Assembly: GCF_029714205.1 (NCBI RefSeq)
Contig: NZ_CP121648.1
Span: 4,031,001-4,095,000, forward strand
Origin: Methylobacterium sp. CB376
GTDB taxonomy: Bacteria > Pseudomonadota > Alphaproteobacteria > Rhizobiales > Beijerinckiaceae
Direction of reading: 5' to 3'
DNA length: 64,000 nt
Shown piece by piece: positions 8,909-16,800 of this stretch. Under the pieces are notes generated by a model, which was not told where the DNA came from, did not search any database, and worked only from the letters and a program-made list of their open reading frames with translations. Numbering within the stretch: the stretch's first letter is position 1; each line of letters starts with the position of its first letter. The position numbers and the translations under genes were made by a program.

Positions 8909-9298
8909 GGCGGCGCGGGCGTGGGCGGCCACGCGCGCGACCCGGAAGGTGTGGAGCTCCTCCGTCTCGGCATCCCGCAGCGAGACGTACTCGCCCTCCA
9001 CGAAGCGGTGGGACCCGAGCCGGTAGCCGGGCTCGTCGTCCTGCGTGCTGCGGTCGTCGTAGTCGATCAGCCAGGTGGCGCCCCCGCTCCCGCCCGCCCG
9101 GTGGATCAGGCGGCCGTGCCGGTCGGGCTCTCCCGTCCAGAAGCGGCGCACCCGGCAATGGTCGCGCCGCGCCTGCCACTGCGCCGCGTCGAGGTGCCCG
9201 TCGGCGTCGAGGGGCGCGACGATCTCGTAGCCGCGCCCCGCGCTGCCTTCCGGGAAGTCCGGGCAGCGGGCGAGCGTCAGGGTGATGGTCGAGAGCAT
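8906..9298 (-). CDS. conserved hypothetical protein, 130 aa
   Basis: Not recognised with certainty. The sequence begins MLSTITLTLARCPDFPEG and has mixed charged strands (DYDDRSTQDDEPGY, YRLGSHRFVEGEYVSL) resembling a small beta-rich cytosolic protein; no signal peptide or membrane segment. The ribosome site AAGGAGG lies 5 bp before the ATG, so translation is credible. Its stop codon TGA is the end of the palindromic repeat copy A, suggesting the C-terminus may have been set by insertion of the element. Confidence 0.7.
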   Translation of the reverse strand: MLSTITLTLARCPDFPEGSAGRGYEIVAPLDADGHLDAAQWQARRDHCRVRRFWTGEPDRHGRLIHRAGGSGGATWLIDYDDRSTQDDEPGYRLGSHRFVEGEYVSLRDAETEELHTFRVARVAAHARAA

Positions 9299-9558
9299 GG
9301 CATCCTCCTTCGGGGGCCGGGCCGTTCCGGCGGCCGCTCGGGGCCCTCCTCGCCCCAGCACAGGCCGGCGCGCCGCCCGGGGCCTTGAGCGAGATCAATC
9401 CGGTCGCCTCGATCGGGGCGCAGGATGGTCGGAATTCAGCGGAATTGCATCGGGCAATTCGGCCGATGTCTTGTTACCGCATCATGTTTGCCGCCGAACC
9501 GGTGACCGTCTCGGCGAATGATGCGTCGTTCAACCTTGGCTCAAGCCGGAGGTATGCC

Positions 9559-10284
9559 ATGCGCGCGCGCGACATCATGCACCGCGACGTCTTCACCGTG
9601 CGGCCCGAGACGCCGCTGGGAGCGCTCGCCCGGATCTTCGTGGAGAAGCGGATCAGCGCGGCCCCCGTGGTCGACGAGTCGGGCGCCCTCGTGGGAATCG
9701 TGAGCGAGGGCGACCTGCTGCACCGGGCGGAACTGGCGACCGATCGCCGCCGCTCGTCGTGGCTGAGGTTCTTCGCCTCGATCGAGACCCTCGCCCATGA
9801 GTACCGGGAGGCCCATGGCCGCACGGTCCGGGACGTGATGGCGAGCCCGGTCGTCACCGCGACGCCGGACACGCCCCTGCCGGAGATCGTGGAGATCCTG
9901 GAGCGCCGCCACATCCGCCGCGTGCCGATCGTCGAGGCGCGGCCCGGCCTGCCCGAGCGGCTCGTCGGGATCGTGACCCGCAGCGACCTCGTGCGGGCGC
10001 TGGCGACCCTGCTCCCGGCGGCGCCCGAGCCGAGCAGCCCGCGCGATCTCACCGATCAGCGCATCCGCGACATGCTGCTCGCCGAACTCGGCCGGCAGCC
10101 CTGGACGGAGAAGGGCGAGAGCAACGTCACGGTGCTCGACGGGGTGGTGCATCTCTGGGGCATGGTGAGCCACGAGGCCGAGGCGAAGGCCCTCGTCACA
10201 GCGGCCGAGACCATCCCGGGCGTCGTGGCCGTGCGCGACCACACCTTCGTTGGCACGGTGGGCGCGGAGCCGGTGATGCTGTGA
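9559..10284 (+). CDS. CBS-domain pair protein with C-terminal BON domain
   Basis: 241 aa. Two CBS motifs (RDIMHRDVFTVRPETPLG and RDVMASPVVTATPDTPLP) form a Bateman module that binds adenosine nucleotides; a BON domain follows from about residue 170 (VTVLDGVVHLWGMV), found in stress and envelope proteins. No transmembrane segment, so probably a cytosolic energy- or stress-sensing factor. ATG 9559 is chosen because GGAGG stands 7 bp upstream; the preceding in-frame stretch is not protein-like. Alone in its transcription unit. Confidence 0.88.
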   Translation: MRARDIMHRDVFTVRPETPLGALARIFVEKRISAAPVVDESGALVGIVSEGDLLHRAELATDRRRSSWLRFFASIETLAHEYREAHGRTVRDVMASPVVTATPDTPLPEIVEILERRHIRRVPIVEARPGLPERLVGIVTRSDLVRALATLLPAAPEPSSPRDLTDQRIRDMLLAELGRQPWTEKGESNVTVLDGVVHLWGMVSHEAEAKALVTAAETIPGVVAVRDHTFVGTVGAEPVML

Positions 10285-10316
10285 GGCTGGCCCGGGCGGC
10301 CCGGGCGGCTCCCTCG

Positions 10317-10340
10317 GGGGCCGCGCGGGGGCGCGGCCCC
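10317..10340. terminator. strong stem-loop between convergent genes
   Basis: Perfect 10-bp stem GGGGCCGCGC / GCGCGGCCCC with a GGGG loop, placed between the convergent CBS-BON and SIR2-like genes; a further GC palindrome follows. Suited to bidirectional termination. Confidence 0.55.
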
Positions 10341-10372
10341 GATGCCGCCGCGGCCGGGCCCCGGCCGGGGCC

Positions 10373-11266
10373 TCACCCGACCAGCCGCTCCAGCGCCGGG
10401 GCGAGCGGCAGGTCGAGCAGCGTGATCCCGGCATCGTCCAGGAAGCGCCGCTCGTTGCGGGTGAGGTCCGCCCCGGTCATCACCGCGAAATGCGGCCCGG
10501 CCGAGCGCTTCATGATCTGGCGGGCATAGGTCCGCAGCATCTGGTCGTGGAAGCGGCAGCCGAGGAACAGGAAGCCCCGGCTCACGCGCCGCGCGCGCAC
10601 CTCGACCGGGATCGGCGTCTGGATGTCGATCTCGGTCATCACCTCGACGTAGTCGCTGTCGGCGACCAGGGCCTGGCCCGGCGGGCGGGCGGCGCCGTGG
10701 GGCTTGTAGAGCAGAGTGACCCAGCCGCGCGAGGCCGCCTCGTCGACCGGCGTCCCGGCCGCGTCGAAGCCCCGCGTCCAGACGTCCCGATGCGCCCCGG
10801 CCCGGGTGATGCCCTGGATCTCGCCCCAATCCGTCCGGCCGCTCGCCGCGAAGGCCGCCCGCAGCGCGCCGTCGTACCAGGTGTCGACGATCAGCCCGAG
10901 GCCGCGCCCCGCCAGCGCGGTCTGGAACGGGGTCGGGGCGAGCGGGGGCGCGAAGATCTCGGCCATCCAGGCGGCGAGGGTGCGGCGGTGGCGGCGCTGC
11001 TCGATGAACTGCGCCACGGCCCAGAGGTTGGTGCGGATCCGGCCCGGCGCCGCCTGCCGCTGGCCGAGCGCCGCCGCGAGCGCCTCCGGGCTCAGCGGCA
11101 CCGTGCCGCCCGCGCCCGCGGCGGCCTGGAGGCCGGGCCCGAGATAGGGCACGAGCCGGTCGTCCGCGAGCAGCGCCGCGGCCTCCCGCAGCGGCGCGAG
11201 GCCGTCCGGCGCGGCGAGGGAGCGGGGCGCGGCGAGCGGGGGCGGCGCCTGGATCGACGGGTCCAT
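10373..11266 (-). CDS. SIR2-like domain protein at the end of the nifB operon
   Basis: 297 aa, last gene of the nif operon, 4 bp after nifT. SIR2_2-type features: glycine loop LVPYLGPGLQ (about 37-46), LLYKPHGAA with the family His, and a GFLFLGCRFHDQMLRTYA segment like the GYSLRDPNLR end of SIR2-like proteins. In active SIR2 NADases/deacylases a TTNYD-type motif supplies the catalytic Asn; here the equivalent reads VDTWYDGAL, with Trp in place of Asn. It may therefore bind NAD or ADP-ribose without hydrolysing it. Its operon position suggests a role in nitrogenase maturation or redox/NAD sensing; it lacks a partner HerA or TIR gene, so an anti-phage role is not supported. Confidence 0.72.
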   Translation of the reverse strand: MDPSIQAPPPLAAPRSLAAPDGLAPLREAAALLADDRLVPYLGPGLQAAAGAGGTVPLSPEALAAALGQRQAAPGRIRTNLWAVAQFIEQRRHRRTLAAWMAEIFAPPLAPTPFQTALAGRGLGLIVDTWYDGALRAAFAASGRTDWGEIQGITRAGAHRDVWTRGFDAAGTPVDEAASRGWVTLLYKPHGAARPPGQALVADSDYVEVMTEIDIQTPIPVEVRARRVSRGFLFLGCRFHDQMLRTYARQIMKRSAGPHFAVMTGADLTRNERRFLDDAGITLLDLPLAPALERLVG

Positions 11267-11270
11267 CGGG

Positions 11271-11489
11271 TCACTCCTCCTCGTCGCCGAGCTTGCGGGC
11301 GTTGACGGTGATCGGAAGGCGGGTCTCGGCCGGCAGCGCCGGCAGCACGAAGGTCCAGCCGTTCTTCAGCCGCACCCAGCCGCCCCAGAGGGCGTCGTGC
11401 TCCATGGCGACGATCGGCTCCTCCAGGTCCTTCTTGGGCGCGTAGGCCGAGAGGCCGCCGCGGGGCGATCTGCGGATCATCAGCTTCAC
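11271..11489 (-). CDS. nifT: NifT/FixU family protein
   Basis: 72-aa NifT/FixU homologue. It carries the family core: MKLMIRR-type start, YAPKKDLEEPIV, and GGWVRLKNGW, ending in ITVNARKL. NifT is found next to nifZ or nifB in most diazotrophs; mutants usually have little phenotype. GTG start at 11489 overlaps the nifZ stop by 4 bp, so it is coupled to nifZ. Confidence 0.9.
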   Translation of the reverse strand: MKLMIRRSPRGGLSAYAPKKDLEEPIVAMEHDALWGGWVRLKNGWTFVLPALPAETRLPITVNARKLGDEEE

Positions 11490-11809
11490 GGGCGGGCCTC
11501 CTCGCTGGCGGCGCGCGCCGGCGCGGCGCCGGACGCCGTCGGCCGGTCGAGGCTGACCAGCTCCTTGCCGCGCATGCCCACGATGGTGCCGCGGTCGACC
11601 CACTCGACCGCGTAGATGTAGAATTGCTGCAGGAAGACCCCGATGTCGCGCACGTAGCCGGTGTCGCCCTTGCGCACCAGGGTCTCGCCGATCTCCCTGT
11701 GCGGATAGGTGCCGTCGTTCTTGACGTGCTTGGTCGCGCGGACCTTCTCGCCGGGCCGGAAGGCGGGCTCCCGCCGGATCTCGATCTCCTGCTCGCGTCC
11801 CAGTCCCAT
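11486..11809 (-). CDS. nifZ: nitrogen fixation protein NifZ
   Basis: 107 aa. The NifZ domain is evident: FRPGEKVRATKHVKNDGTYP, GDTGYVRDIGVFLQQFYIY and VEWVDRGTIVGMRGKEL. NifZ assists maturation of the second P-cluster of the MoFe protein. ATG 11809 has an AGGAGGAG ribosome site; an in-frame upstream Met lacks one. Sits between the LRV gene and nifT. Confidence 0.93.
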   Translation of the reverse strand: MGLGREQEIEIRREPAFRPGEKVRATKHVKNDGTYPHREIGETLVRKGDTGYVRDIGVFLQQFYIYAVEWVDRGTIVGMRGKELVSLDRPTASGAAPARAASEEARP

Positions 11810-11828
11810 GCTCTCCTCCTCATCCCCC

Positions 11829-11927
11829 ATCCGCTCGATCCCGTCGGGATGGCGGAATGGGGCTTCGCTCAGGCGCCGCGCGGGCGCGCGATCCGGGATC
11901 CGCTTGGATCAACCGGGTCCCGGATCA
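11829..11927 (+). repeat. palindromic intergenic repeat, copy B
   Basis: Begins ATCCGCTCGATCCCGTCGGGAT, with a small hairpin ATCCC-GTC-GGGAT in the place of GATGGC-TTC-GCCATC of copies A and C, then the GCTTCGCTCAGGCGCCGCGC core, then the large hairpin ending in TCCCGGATCA. The last three bases are the stop codon of the LRV gene. The element lies inside the nifB operon. Confidence 0.8.
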
Positions 11928-12677
11928 CTCGGCGAGGCGGCGGGACGCCGTCTCGCGGATGGCCGGCACCTCGTCCGCGAGGAGCGGCGCGAGGTGCCGA
12001 GGATCGATGCGCTCGGCCACCGCGTGGCGCACGCGCATGTCGGGGTCGCGGATCAGCGCGACGAGGCGGGGCGCAGGCAGCCGCCCGGCCGCCGCGCGCC
12101 GCACCAGCGGGTCGGGATCGGCCGCGAAGGCCATCAGCGCCTCGGGCACGACCCGCGCGGCTGCCGCGCGCCGCACCTCGGCCTCGGGGTCGCGGGCGAG
12201 CAGCAGGAGCGCGGCCGGCGGCGCCCGGCGGGCCGCCGCGAGCCGCACCGCGTAGTCCGCGTCGCCGAGCAGGGGCACGAGGTCCCGGCCCGAGAGCCGC
12301 TGCGCCACCGCCATCCGCACCCGCCGGTCGGGATCCTCCCGCATGGAACCGGCCCGGGCGAGCGGCAGCTGGAAGGCCACCATCGCGCGCACCTCCGGCT
12401 CCGGGTCGTCCCGCAGCCGCCCGATCAGGAACACGCTCGCGTGCTTGGCCGCCAGCGCGCGCACCTCGAAATACGGGTGGTCGAGATAGGCCGCCGCGAG
12501 GTCCGGGTTGCGGGAGAAGAAGCGGTCGATGCGCTTCCCCCGCCGGTCGAGCACGCAGGCCCGGCCGAGGTCGCAGCGCCCCTCGGCCTGGAGATCCTCG
12601 TGGGGGCAATCCTGGCAGCGCAGCGGCCGGCCCTGCCAGTCGAGCGCCTCGGGACCCGGCTCGGCTCCGCCCGCCAT
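11925..12677 (-). CDS. 4Fe-4S leucine-rich-repeat-variant (LRV) protein of nif cluster
   Basis: 250 aa. N-terminal cysteine cluster C21-x2-C24, C35 and C41 would bind a 4Fe-4S centre; the rest is about eight 24-residue LRV/HEAT-like helical repeats (for example NPDLAAAYLDHPYFEVRALA, RDPDMRVRHAVAERIDPRHL). This matches the Azotobacter LRV iron-sulfur protein found near nifB, whose function is unknown. ATG 12677 has AAGGAGGCG upstream. The stop codon is provided by repeat copy B. Confidence 0.87.
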   Translation of the reverse strand: MAGGAEPGPEALDWQGRPLRCQDCPHEDLQAEGRCDLGRACVLDRRGKRIDRFFSRNPDLAAAYLDHPYFEVRALAAKHASVFLIGRLRDDPEPEVRAMVAFQLPLARAGSMREDPDRRVRMAVAQRLSGRDLVPLLGDADYAVRLAAARRAPPAALLLLARDPEAEVRRAAAARVVPEALMAFAADPDPLVRRAAAGRLPAPRLVALIRDPDMRVRHAVAERIDPRHLAPLLADEVPAIRETASRRLAE

Positions 12678-12774
12678 CGCCGCCTCCTTGGCATGAAGAG
12701 ACCAAGCAGAATTGCCCCATGCCGTTCTGCTTTGGCGCATCCCGCGCCGGAGCGTCCGCCGCGCCCGCGTCGCC

Positions 12775-12804
12775 GAGGGTGAGGGCGAGGGTGAGGGCGA
12801 GGGT
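12775..12804. repeat. tandem hexamer/12-mer repeat in fdxN-LRV spacer
   Basis: Five head-to-tail hexamers alternating GAGGGT and GAGGGC (2.5 copies of a 12-mer) in the 168-bp gap between fdxN and the LRV gene. Slippage-prone; no function visible. Confidence 0.6.
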
Positions 12805-12845
12805 GACGGACCCGCGACGCCCGGCAGACCCGCCCGGCGGCCCGC

Positions 12846-13052
12846 TCAGGCCGCCGGGGCGGCCTTGACGCAGGTGTTCGGCACCGGGCAGACCGCCGCG
12901 CATTGCGGCTCGTCGAACTGGCCGTCGCATTCCGTGCACTTCTTGGGATCGACGATGTAGATGTCGCCCTTCATGCGGATGGCGCCGTTGGGGCATTCGA
13001 ATTCGCAGGCGCCGCAGACGGTGCATTGCGAGGCGATGATCTTGAGGGCCAT
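12846..13052 (-). CDS. fdxN: nif-associated 2[4Fe-4S] ferredoxin
   Basis: 68 aa. Two clusters: C10-x2-C13-x2-C16-x3-C20 with a P after the last Cys, and C39-x2-C42-x8-C51-x3-C55. The eight-residue insertion in the second site is typical of FdxN ferredoxins encoded next to nifB, which donate electrons for NifB-cofactor synthesis or to nitrogenase. It lies 99 bp downstream of nifB, in the same direction. Confidence 0.93.
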   Translation of the reverse strand: MALKIIASQCTVCGACEFECPNGAIRMKGDIYIVDPKKCTECDGQFDEPQCAAVCPVPNTCVKAAPAA

Positions 13053-13151
13053 GGCGGTCTCCTGGTGGAAGGGCCGGGCGCGCCCGGCGGGGAAGAGGGG
13101 AGGGCGAGGGGAGACGGGGACGGCGCGGGCGGCCCCGCGCCGGGCGCCGCG

Positions 13152-14648
13152 TCAGGCCGAGAGCATCAGCGGCGCGTCGGTGACGCGGCGGCCGAACTGC
13201 TCCGCGTAGACCGCGCCGATCGCCGCCTCGATGTAGTCGAGGGCGTAGCGGTCGGTGGCGCGGATGCCGGCGGCCTCCAGGCTCTCCTTCGGGCAATCGC
13301 CGATCTTGGCGCAGAGGACGACCTCGACCCCCTCCAGCGCGGCGATTACGCCGTCGAGCGTCGCGTCCTCGCCGAATCCGCCCAGGCAGTAGGAGTCGAC
13401 CTTGCGGTGGCCGACGAAGGTCACGCCGCCCGGGCCCGCCTCGTAGACCTGGAACTCCTTGGCGTGGCCGAAATGCTCGTTGATCCGGCCGCCGCCCTTG
13501 GTGGCGACCGCGACGAGGAGCGTCTGCTCCGCCCCGAGCGCCCTGAGCTGCGCCACCACGGCCTGCTTGTTGACCTGGTGGTCGCCGCGCTCGTGCGCCA
13601 CGACCTCCCGGTAGGCGGCGCGCTTGCTCGGATCGTAGCGGATCTGCGCGGGCAGCTGGTCGAGGGTGAATTCCTGGCCGCGATCCTCGCCGAGGAGCCC
13701 GACCGCGTCGGCCCGGCACTGGCGGCAGTGGCGCATCAGCTTGGCGCCGCCCTCCAGCTTGTCCTGCAGGGCCTTCAGCTCCATGGCGGTCGGGCCGCGC
13801 TGGCCGGTCAGGCCGAAATGCGTGCCGTGCTCGGGCGCCGAGATCAGCGGCATCACGTTGTGCAGGAAGGCGCCCCGCTCCTTCACCCACGCGTTCACGT
13901 CGAGCAGGTGCTCGTCGTTGATCCCGGGGATCATGACCGAGTTCACCTTCACCAGGATGCCGCGGTCGCGCAGCATCTCCAGGCTCAGCATCTGCCGCTC
14001 GTGCAGGATGCGGGCGGCCTCGACGCCCGTGTAGCGCTTGTGCTGGTGGAAGATCCAGGGATAGATCTTCGCCCCGATCTCCGGATCGACCATGTTGATG
14101 GTCACCGTGACGTGATCGACGTTCATCTCGGCGATCTCGTCGACGTGGTCGGGCAGGGCGAGCCCGTTGGTGGAGAGGCAGAGCTTGATGTCGGGGATCT
14201 CCCGGGACACCGCGTCGAAGGTGGCCTTGGTCTTCTTCCAATCGTAGCAGCTGTCGCCGGGGCCGGCGATGCCGAGCACCGACAGCTGCGGCACCTCGTT
14301 GGCCACCGTCACCACCTTGCGCAGGGCCTGGTCCGGCGTGAGCTTCTCCGACACCACGCCGGGCCGGCTCTCGTTGGCGCAATCGTACTTGCGATTGCAG
14401 TAATTGCACTGGATGTTGCAGGCCGGCGCCACCGCGACGTGCATGCGGGCGAAGTAGTGATGCGCCTCTTCCGAGTAGCAGGGATGATCCTTGATCTTGT
14501 CCCAGACGTCCTCGGGCATCTCGTCCGGCTTGGCCGAGGAGCCGCAGGACGTGGACGAGCAGCCGCCCTCCTGCAGTTTCGCCCGCATCGCGTCGACCGA
14601 GATCGGTGCCGAGACGAGGGCCTCGAGGGAGAACACCGGGGAGGACAT
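13152..14648 (-). CDS. nifB: nitrogenase cofactor biosynthesis radical SAM protein NifB
   Basis: 498 aa. Radical SAM enzyme that builds NifB-co, the 8Fe-9S-C precursor of FeMo-co. Radical SAM cysteines C77-x3-C81-x2-C84 (PACNIQCNYC), preceded by the N-terminal GGCSSTSCG that helps bind the K clusters. The C-terminal part (from about residue 395) is a NifX-like dinitrogenase-iron-molybdenum-cofactor domain (GGGRINEHFGHAKEF), the fused arrangement usual in proteobacteria. First gene of the operon, with a sigma-54 promoter and NifA site upstream. Confidence 0.97.
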   Translation of the reverse strand: MSSPVFSLEALVSAPISVDAMRAKLQEGGCSSTSCGSSAKPDEMPEDVWDKIKDHPCYSEEAHHYFARMHVAVAPACNIQCNYCNRKYDCANESRPGVVSEKLTPDQALRKVVTVANEVPQLSVLGIAGPGDSCYDWKKTKATFDAVSREIPDIKLCLSTNGLALPDHVDEIAEMNVDHVTVTINMVDPEIGAKIYPWIFHQHKRYTGVEAARILHERQMLSLEMLRDRGILVKVNSVMIPGINDEHLLDVNAWVKERGAFLHNVMPLISAPEHGTHFGLTGQRGPTAMELKALQDKLEGGAKLMRHCRQCRADAVGLLGEDRGQEFTLDQLPAQIRYDPSKRAAYREVVAHERGDHQVNKQAVVAQLRALGAEQTLLVAVATKGGGRINEHFGHAKEFQVYEAGPGGVTFVGHRKVDSYCLGGFGEDATLDGVIAALEGVEVVLCAKIGDCPKESLEAAGIRATDRYALDYIEAAIGAVYAEQFGRRVTDAPLMLSA

Positions 14649-14682
14649 GTCTTCACCTCTGCGTCAGTCCGGTGAAGGTTCC

Positions 14683-14697
14683 GCAAGCGCCGTGCCA
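14683..14697 (-). promoter_or_regulatory. sigma-54 (-24/-12) promoter of nifB
   Basis: On the minus strand the sequence is TGGCACG-GCGC-TTGC, a perfect match to the RpoN consensus TGGCACG-N4-TTGC. It lies 35 bp upstream of the nifB start codon. Confidence 0.92.
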
Positions 14698-14762
14698 TCC
14701 ATCAAGTCATTGTAGTAGTTGGAAAATCGACGATCCGCGGCGGGTACACGGATGTCTCGTCC

Positions 14763-14778
14763 TGTCGGATTCGCGACA
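14763..14778. promoter_or_regulatory. NifA upstream activator site (TGT-N10-ACA)
   Basis: TGT-CGGATTCGCG-ACA is an exact NifA enhancer motif, 65 bp upstream of the -24 element of the nifB promoter, which is within the usual 80-150 bp from the transcription start. Confidence 0.85.
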
Positions 14779-14839
14779 TCGCGCGTCGGGCCCCGACGCG
14801 CCCGCGCGGCGGGCCGGGGCGGCGTGCGCCGGGCGCGGC

Positions 14840-16138
14840 TCAGCCCAGGGCAGGACCCAGGGCAGGACCCAGGGGCGGACCCAGGAGCGGGCCCGGGGCG
14901 CGGGCGGCCTCGCCGGGCGGCGACAGGAGCGGCATCGGCCGCGCGAAGCTCCGGCGCCCGTTCTTCATGCCCTGGAGCGGCCAGGCCAGGGTGCAGACCG
15001 CCTCGGCGGGGCTGCGCGCGTCGAGCACGACGAGGTCGGCCCGGCGGCCCGGGGCGAGGCCGTAATCGGCACACCGCATCAGCCGCGCCGCCTGGTCGGT
15101 GACGAGGTCGAGGCAGAGGGCGAGGTCCGGCTCGGACGAGACCTGGGCGACGTTGGCGTAGAGGTTCGCCATCCGCAGCAGCGAGGCGTCGCCGTAGGGC
15201 GTGAACGGGTTGAGGACGTTGTTGGTGGCGATCGAGCAGGTGACGCCGGCCCGCGCCAGCCGGTGCGCCGCCGCCACGCCGCGCGGCACGTTGCAGGCGG
15301 CCTCGCGCCCCATCAGGAACAGGTCGGTCGCGGGCAGGACCGTGACGGCGACGCCCGCCCCGGCGAGGCGCCGCGCCGCCCGTCCGAAGGCCTCCGGTGG
15401 CAGGGCCGAGAGCTTGGTCGCGTGGCCGATGGCGACGCGCCCGCCCCAGCCGGTCCGGTCGGCCCAGCGGCAGACCTCGTCGAGGCGCAGCCAGGTCGGG
15501 TCGAGGTCGAAGTCGAGGTGGAAGTCGATGTCGACGTCGAAGCGCCGGGCGAGCGCGAAGATCCGCGCGACGTGGCCGTCCGCGTCCCGGTCGATGTAGG
15601 GGACGCCGCCGACGAGGTCCGCCCCCTCCTCAAGGGCCGCGACCAGCACGTCCTCGCAGCCCGGATCGTCGAGCAGTCCCTCCTGCGGGAAGGCGCAGAG
15701 TTCGAGATCGACCGCCCAGGCGTAGTCGGCCTTGAGGCGCCTCAGCGCCCGGAAGCTCGTCAGCCCGATGCGGGGATCCACCTCCACGTGGGTGCGGATG
15801 CGGGTGGTGCCCTGCGCGACGGCGCGCTCCAGCACCCGGCGCGCCCGCTCGTAGACGTCCGCCTCGGTGAAGCCGCGCTTGGCCGCCGTGACGGCCGCGA
15901 TCGCCTCCCCGACGCTGCCGGCGCCGCAATCGCAGCGCCCGAGGAGGCAGGCCTTGTCGAGGTGGAGATGCGTCTCGACGAAGCCCGGGATCACCAGCCG
16001 CCCGCCGAGATCCTCGCTCGGCCCGTTCGGCGGCAGCCCGGGCTCGACGGCCGCGAAGCGCCCGTCCCGCACCGCGAGGTCCACGAGGCCGTCGCGCCCG
16101 GGCAGGCGGGCGTTGGTGAACAGGTGATCGAAGTCCAT
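14840..16138 (-). CDS. amidohydrolase family protein (cytosine-deaminase/AtzC-like)
   Basis: 432 aa metal-dependent hydrolase. TIM-barrel ligands are visible: VIPGFVETHLHLDKA (HxH near residue 60), DIDFHLDFD, GHATKLSA, and ATNNVLNPF where the usual catalytic Asp of the barrel would lie (a SDN-type end is replaced by TNN, so the metal site may be altered). This pattern is of the cytosine deaminase/N-isopropylammelide hydrolase group. It is followed 5 bp away by an NTF2-like gene upstream and diverges from an ABC importer. C-terminus is extended by an LGPxLGP repeat encoded by a 12-bp tandem (14844-14891). Substrate probably an imported cyclic amide or pyrimidine-like compound. Confidence 0.82.
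   Translation of the reverse strand: MDFDHLFTNARLPGRDGLVDLAVRDGRFAAVEPGLPPNGPSEDLGGRLVIPGFVETHLHLDKACLLGRCDCGAGSVGEAIAAVTAAKRGFTEADVYERARRVLERAVAQGTTRIRTHVEVDPRIGLTSFRALRRLKADYAWAVDLELCAFPQEGLLDDPGCEDVLVAALEEGADLVGGVPYIDRDADGHVARIFALARRFDVDIDFHLDFDLDPTWLRLDEVCRWADRTGWGGRVAIGHATKLSALPPEAFGRAARRLAGAGVAVTVLPATDLFLMGREAACNVPRGVAAAHRLARAGVTCSIATNNVLNPFTPYGDASLLRMANLYANVAQVSSEPDLALCLDLVTDQAARLMRCADYGLAPGRRADLVVLDARSPAEAVCTLAWPLQGMKNGRRSFARPMPLLSPPGEAARAPGPLLGPPLGPALGPALG
14844..14891. repeat. in-frame 12-bp tandem repeat at amidohydrolase C-terminus
   Basis: Four imperfect 12-bp units (CCCAGGGCAGGA, twice exact, then two variants) encode the repeating LGPx tail of the amidohydrolase. Length variation among strains would be expected. 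Confidence 0.7.
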
Positions 16139-16143
16139 GGCGG

Positions 16144-16545
16144 TCAGGCGCCGAGGCTCGGGTCGAGGATGCGCTCGGCGCTGTCGTTCCAGACCTCCTG
16201 GCTGACGATGAGCCCGTCGCGCACCACGAAGCGGTCGACGTAGCGGTTGCCCTCGAAGGGGCGCCCGTCCGGCCACGCGCCGTAGAGCGTGCCGAGATTG
16301 TACACGACGGTCTCGCCGTCGCCGGGCACCACGTCGTTGCGCAGGATGCGCTTCTTCACCCAGCGATAGCGGCCGGCATTGAAGGCGGTGGCCTCCCCCG
16401 GATGGCCCAACACCCGCCCGCCCGTGAAGACGATGCGCACGTCCGGCGCCATGAAGGCGGCGGCGGCGACGGGATCGGGGCGCATCGAGGCCTCCAGGAA
16501 AGCGTCGACGATGCGGGCCGCCTCGGCGGGATCGGATGTCGGCAT
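16144..16545 (-). CDS. NTF2-like / SnoaL-fold protein
   Basis: 133 aa cone-shaped NTF2 fold: helix AARIVDAFLEASMRPDPVAA, AFMAPDVRIVFTGG, then a beta sheet with YRWVKKRILRNDVV and FEGNRYVDRFVVRDGLI. Such proteins serve as small dehydratases/isomerases or binding accessories. It precedes the amidohydrolase by 5 bp in the same operon and starts opposite the ABC importer, so it likely acts on the same imported compound. Confidence 0.83.
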   Translation of the reverse strand: MPTSDPAEAARIVDAFLEASMRPDPVAAAAFMAPDVRIVFTGGRVLGHPGEATAFNAGRYRWVKKRILRNDVVPGDGETVVYNLGTLYGAWPDGRPFEGNRYVDRFVVRDGLIVSQEVWNDSAERILDPSLGA

Positions 16546-16630
16546 GGCGGGTCTCCTGAGCGGGCGGCGGCGCGCCGCCCCGGCCCGCGGCCGACGCGGC
16601 GGCGCCGAGTGTAAGGCCCTGTCCCGGCAA

Positions 16631-16773
16631 ATCGTATACCGTTTGTGCGGCAAATCGTGCTCGAAAATTGACACAAGTGCCGCTTCGGCGAGCGGACCGC
16701 CCGCTTTCCAAGCCCAAGCTTGGCCGCGCGCGCGGCGGAAGACCGGCCTGCGCCGCACCTCGATCGTATACGC
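16631..16773. promoter_or_regulatory. two ATCGTATAC sites in divergent promoter region
   Basis: The 9-mer ATCGTATAC occurs at 16631-16639 and 16763-16771 between the divergent NTF2/amidohydrolase and ABC operons. GTATAC cores flanked by partial symmetry are usual for FCD-type GntR regulators, one of which is encoded at 21166-21906. Assignment is inference from motif type and gene proximity. Confidence 0.45.
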
Positions 16774-16800
16774 TGGCACGGAACCTGCCTTGCCGGCGGC

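Noticed and set aside
6123..9026. 967-residue plus-strand open frame
   Set aside because: Antisense to the P-type ATPase and zeta gene region; no domain motifs and low-complexity composition.
10373..11266. SIR2 anti-phage defence system
   Set aside because: No HerA, TIR, Argonaute or other partner beside it, and catalytic Asn appears absent; its place is in the nif operon.
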